From assembly GCA_002404095.1 (NCBI GenBank), contig DHJA01000047.1:4091-31450 (forward strand): a stretch of 27,360 nt of DNA, written 5' to 3'. The translations under genes were made by a program, and so were the position numbers. The notes beneath the pieces were generated by a model. It saw nothing but the letters and a program-made list of their open reading frames with translations, ran no database searches and was not told the DNA's origin. Below, one piece after another: positions 25,694-27,360 of the stretch (position 1 is the first letter of the stretch; each line of letters begins with the position of its first letter). This DNA is from Planctomycetaceae bacterium UBA4732 (lineage in GTDB: Bacteria > Planctomycetota > Planctomycetia > Gemmatales > Gemmataceae).

Positions 25694-26120
25694 GGCGTTC
25701 GGCGCAAGTCGGCCGGCAGTCGGAGCGTGGCTCGCTTCGGTCGCATCGTTGTTGTCCTGTGGGGGTAAAGGGCGGGCGGTTCGCTTCAGGCGGACGTTGA
25801 GCCGCGGCGGCCAAGAGAAGGCCGCTCATCTGAGTCGCGGCGACCGGCCCGGCCCCGTATTTCCCTAGGCCGGGGGCCGCCCCGCTGGAAAACGCGGCCC
25901 GCGGCGGTGGTCAAAAACCTTGTCCCGGCCCGCGTCAGGCCCCCCGGCGGCTGGAATGGTTGAGCAACCCGCCCGGCCGTTCCTCACACACCACCTCAAA
26001 CTGGACGCGAACTTAGACGGTTTTTTAGCCTATCGCGGGACACCTTTTCAGCATTGCTCACGCGGACAGGCTCTTACGAATATCTTCCCCTGTTAAATCT
26101 GCGCGCATATTTTAGCGTGA

Positions 26121-26411
26121 GTTCCAGGAGGGTATCGAACGGGGAGGACGCAGCCGCCGAGGCCTAAGCCCCGGCTATACGACAGACCGCCGCACGGTTC
26201 GACGTTTCATGTCGCGTTCGACGCCGAGGCCGTGATGTGGTCCGGGACGCTCACCGTGCCCCAGGGCGGCATCTACAACACGGGGGAGGAATCGGCCGTG
26301 TTCGCAGTGTTGCAGTCCCTCGACCGGGCTTATCGCCGTCTACCGGCGGCAGAGGCGGCGCCGGAAGGGGCGTTGAAGGAAACGGCAGTAGATACAGGCG
26401 TCTGCGCATGA
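26121..26411 (+). pseudogene. Short hypothetical protein remnant
   Basis: A frame of 96 codons runs from just after a TGA at 26118 to the TGA at 26409-26411 without a good start codon; the first is GTG at 26232. The middle reads FHVAFDAEAVMWSGTLTVPQGGIYN, then ESAVFAVLQSLDRAYRRL, which looks like genuine protein composition. I do not recognise the family. Lack of a start and ribosome-binding site suggests a 5'-truncated gene. Confidence 0.35.
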
Positions 26412-26501
26412 ACCGGCCCGGCAAACTACTACCGGCTTTCTTGCCGCGCCAAGGCCCGATTACCGCAATTCCCCGTAGATTCTCGCACCGCTTTGCAAGG
26501 C

Positions 26502-26530
26502 TTGCAATAGGAGGCCAATCGCTGTAAAGT
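26502..26530 (+). promoter_or_regulatory. Candidate promoter of the tRNA-like gene
   Basis: TTGCAA (26502-26507), a 17-bp spacer and TAAAGT (26525-26530) form a sigma-70-like promoter. The predicted start lies about 9 bases before the tRNA-like 5' end, the spacing expected for a stable RNA gene. Confidence 0.45.
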
Positions 26531-26545
26531 GTTTGCTGGCAATAC

Positions 26546-26620
26546 TTCCGGGGGCTTTCAGCAAGGGCGAAACATCGCCTGTTAACCGCTAGGTTCTAGG
26601 TTCGAGTCCTAGTCGGGGAG
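26546..26620 (+). tRNA. Degenerate tRNA-Asn(GTT)-like gene, probably a pseudo-tRNA
   Basis: The 75-base span folds as an imperfect cloverleaf. The T arm is perfect (stem CTAGG/CCTAG, loop TTCGAGT, 26596-26612). The acceptor 26546-26552 pairs with 26613-26619 at 6 of 7 positions counting wobbles. The anticodon loop is CTGTTAA (26579-26585, anticodon GTT, Asn), but its stem pairs at only 3 of 5 positions and the D arm is poor. The 3' half from the anticodon loop on looks like a normal tRNA-Asn and the 5' half does not. It may be a decayed gene or a 3' end preserved by element integration. CCA is not encoded. Confidence 0.5.
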
Positions 26621-26780
26621 CTTTGACAGGTTTGGTCTCAATACGAACCTGAATCTCTAGACGCAACCATCTCCATGGCTTGAGCTTATGTCAACTCAAC
26701 AGGTTCGCATTCTCGTCACGAATCAATAACCGAGACGTGCAACATGCGAACGATGCTGATCGAAATCTACTGACGACTCC

Positions 26781-26893
26781 CCTAGTGCATTGTCACTCGT
26801 CGTTTGATGGGTAGGACGGTTTGCTAAACCGTCCGGACGGATTGAAAATCCGTCCTACGCCACCCATCAAACGACGAGTGACAGTGCACTAGG
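26781..26893. repeat. 113-bp composite palindrome (MITE-like) with two inner hairpins
   Basis: The outer arms 26781-26812 and 26862-26893 are inverted repeats with 31 of 32 matches. Between them are two adjacent perfect hairpins, each with a 7-bp stem and 7-base loop: 26814-26834 (loop TTGCTAA) and 26835-26855 (loop TTGAAAA). No open frame is present. The structure fits a non-autonomous palindromic element. The two loops have the shape of tRNA anticodon loops (T33, purine 37) for GCT and GAA. Confidence 0.85.
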
Positions 26894-26900
26894 AGCATGG

Positions 26901-26927
26901 TTGTAAGTTCAAATCCTGTCGCCCCGA
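26901..26927 (+). pseudogene. tRNA 3'-end-like fragment
   Basis: GTAAG, loop TTCAAAT, CCTGT, then CGCCCCG and A resemble a T arm plus 3' acceptor strand of a tRNA. There is one mismatch and two wobbles in the stem. No matching 5' half is found; the 113-bp palindrome occupies the place where it should be. A still weaker GAGTTCAAATCCAGTCGCC lies at 27037-27055. Confidence 0.35.
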
Positions 26928-27271
26928 CTTAAATCACCAACAGCTCGTCGCAAGCACTTTCTGGCGAGATGTTTCTCCATTAGCACCAATGTTTTGCGCC
27001 AGATTTGCAGATCCGCCAATCCGGTCCACGAGTTATCGAGTTCAAATCCAGTCGCCATTTTCGCCGCAATCGACTGATGAACGGTAGCGTCGCGCTGGGC
27101 TACGCCCGAAAATGCGTCGGTTGTGTCGGACCGATGCGCGCAAAACCTGTGCGGCCTCCTCCGCCTCTTACGGGGCGAGCCCGTGTTGGACACGGTAAGA
27201 ATCGGCGTCGGCGCGCTCTATTATACTCCGCATGGTCCAGACTGAGACGTTTCCCAAGCGGCTGGTAAGCC

Positions 27272-27300
27272 TATAATATCTGGATCGAGGTAACGATCCA
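27272..27300 (+). promoter_or_regulatory. TATAAT box and adjacent 7-bp inverted repeat before the right-edge gene
   Basis: A perfect TATAAT is at 27272-27277 with only a weak -35 upstream. Immediately after it, TGGATCG (27281-27287) and CGATCCA (27294-27300) are exact inverted repeats around a 6-base loop. This could be an operator or a hairpin at the very start of the transcript. Confidence 0.35.
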
Positions 27301-27324
27301 ACCGGTTTGCCAGGGAGCGCTAGG

Positions 27325-27360
27325 ATGGCACCCAATGCCGGCAAAAACTTCAGTTGGTTT
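27325..27360 (+). CDS. Start of an unidentified gene (5' 12 codons only)
   Basis: ATG at 27325 is preceded by GGGAG at 7 bases and by the TATAAT box about 50 bp upstream. The visible product begins MAPNAGKNFSWF and the frame is open to the window edge. Too short to identify. Confidence 0.35.
   Translation, partial: MAPNAGKNFSWF

Larger units (their letters stand above)
25576..27324. other. Gene-poor region with RNA and repeat remnants
   Basis: About 1.75 kb without an intact protein gene. It contains, in order, two tandem 16-bp repeats (25662-25693), a GC-rich stretch with nothing recognisable (25700-26120), a short hypothetical remnant, a tRNA-like gene with promoter, a 113-bp palindrome, further tRNA 3'-end-like pieces and a promoter-like TATAAT near the right edge. 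Open frames at 26237-26527 (+) and 26909-27193 (-) have no protein-like features. Confidence 0.6.

Noticed and set aside
26237..27193. Open frames at 26237-26527 (+) and 26909-27193 (-)
   Set aside because: They run through tRNA-like and repeat sequence with no ribosome-binding site or protein-like pattern.

Overview
The window looks like a chromosomal segment of a GC-rich bacterium, most probably a planctomycete of the Gemmata/Gemmatales type. That assignment is an inference. It rests on the high GC of most genes, on the mix of families (bacterial GH3, B12-binding radical SAM proteins, betaine-lipid genes), and on a dispersed-looking repeat at 19838-19896 that I associate from memory with planctomycete genomes. 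No rRNA, CRISPR array or complete insertion sequence is present.

Region 1 (1-8625, minus strand) is a tightly coupled three-gene operon. It encodes an SNF2-type helicase with a C-terminal DUF3883-like domain, then a DUF1156-type DNA methyltransferase (4-bp overlap), then a DUF499-type P-loop ATPase (12-bp gap) that runs off the left edge. This gene set is known as an anti-phage association and corresponds to what has been called a helicase-methylase-ATPase (Hma-like) system.

Region 2 (8626-9670) has no intact gene. It holds a frameshifted IS integrase fragment and two families of short repeats.

Region 3 (9671-25575) is a 16-kb block of lipid-type enzymes in several coupled transcription units. 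Unit A (minus) is two B12-binding radical SAM enzymes, a double-GNAT protein, an uncharacterised 246-aa protein and a GH3 acyl-acid amido synthetase. A fatty acid desaturase (plus) diverges from unit A. Unit B (minus) is three tandem Rieske oxygenases, a membrane-anchored SnoaL/DUF4440-like protein and an alpha/beta-hydrolase-like protein; its last gene overlaps the desaturase tail by 108 bp in antisense. Unit C (plus) is a CPBP membrane protein and a SAM methyltransferase. Unit D (minus) is btaA-btaB, which make the betaine lipid DGTS. Most junctions are 4-bp ATGA or GTGA overlaps. I read the block as a candidate pathway that makes and oxidatively modifies an unusual membrane lipid or lipoamide. 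Only the DGTS step is securely assigned. The block is bracketed by perfect inverted 15-bp repeats (9565-9579 and 25679-25693), with a second copy beside each, which suggests it may have moved or been rearranged as a unit.

Region 4 (25576-27360) is gene-poor and looks like a graveyard. It contains a short hypothetical protein remnant, a degenerate tRNA-Asn-like gene with a well-placed promoter, a 113-bp composite palindrome whose two inner hairpins resemble tRNA anticodon arms, other tRNA 3'-end-like pieces, and the first 12 codons of a gene leaving the right edge.
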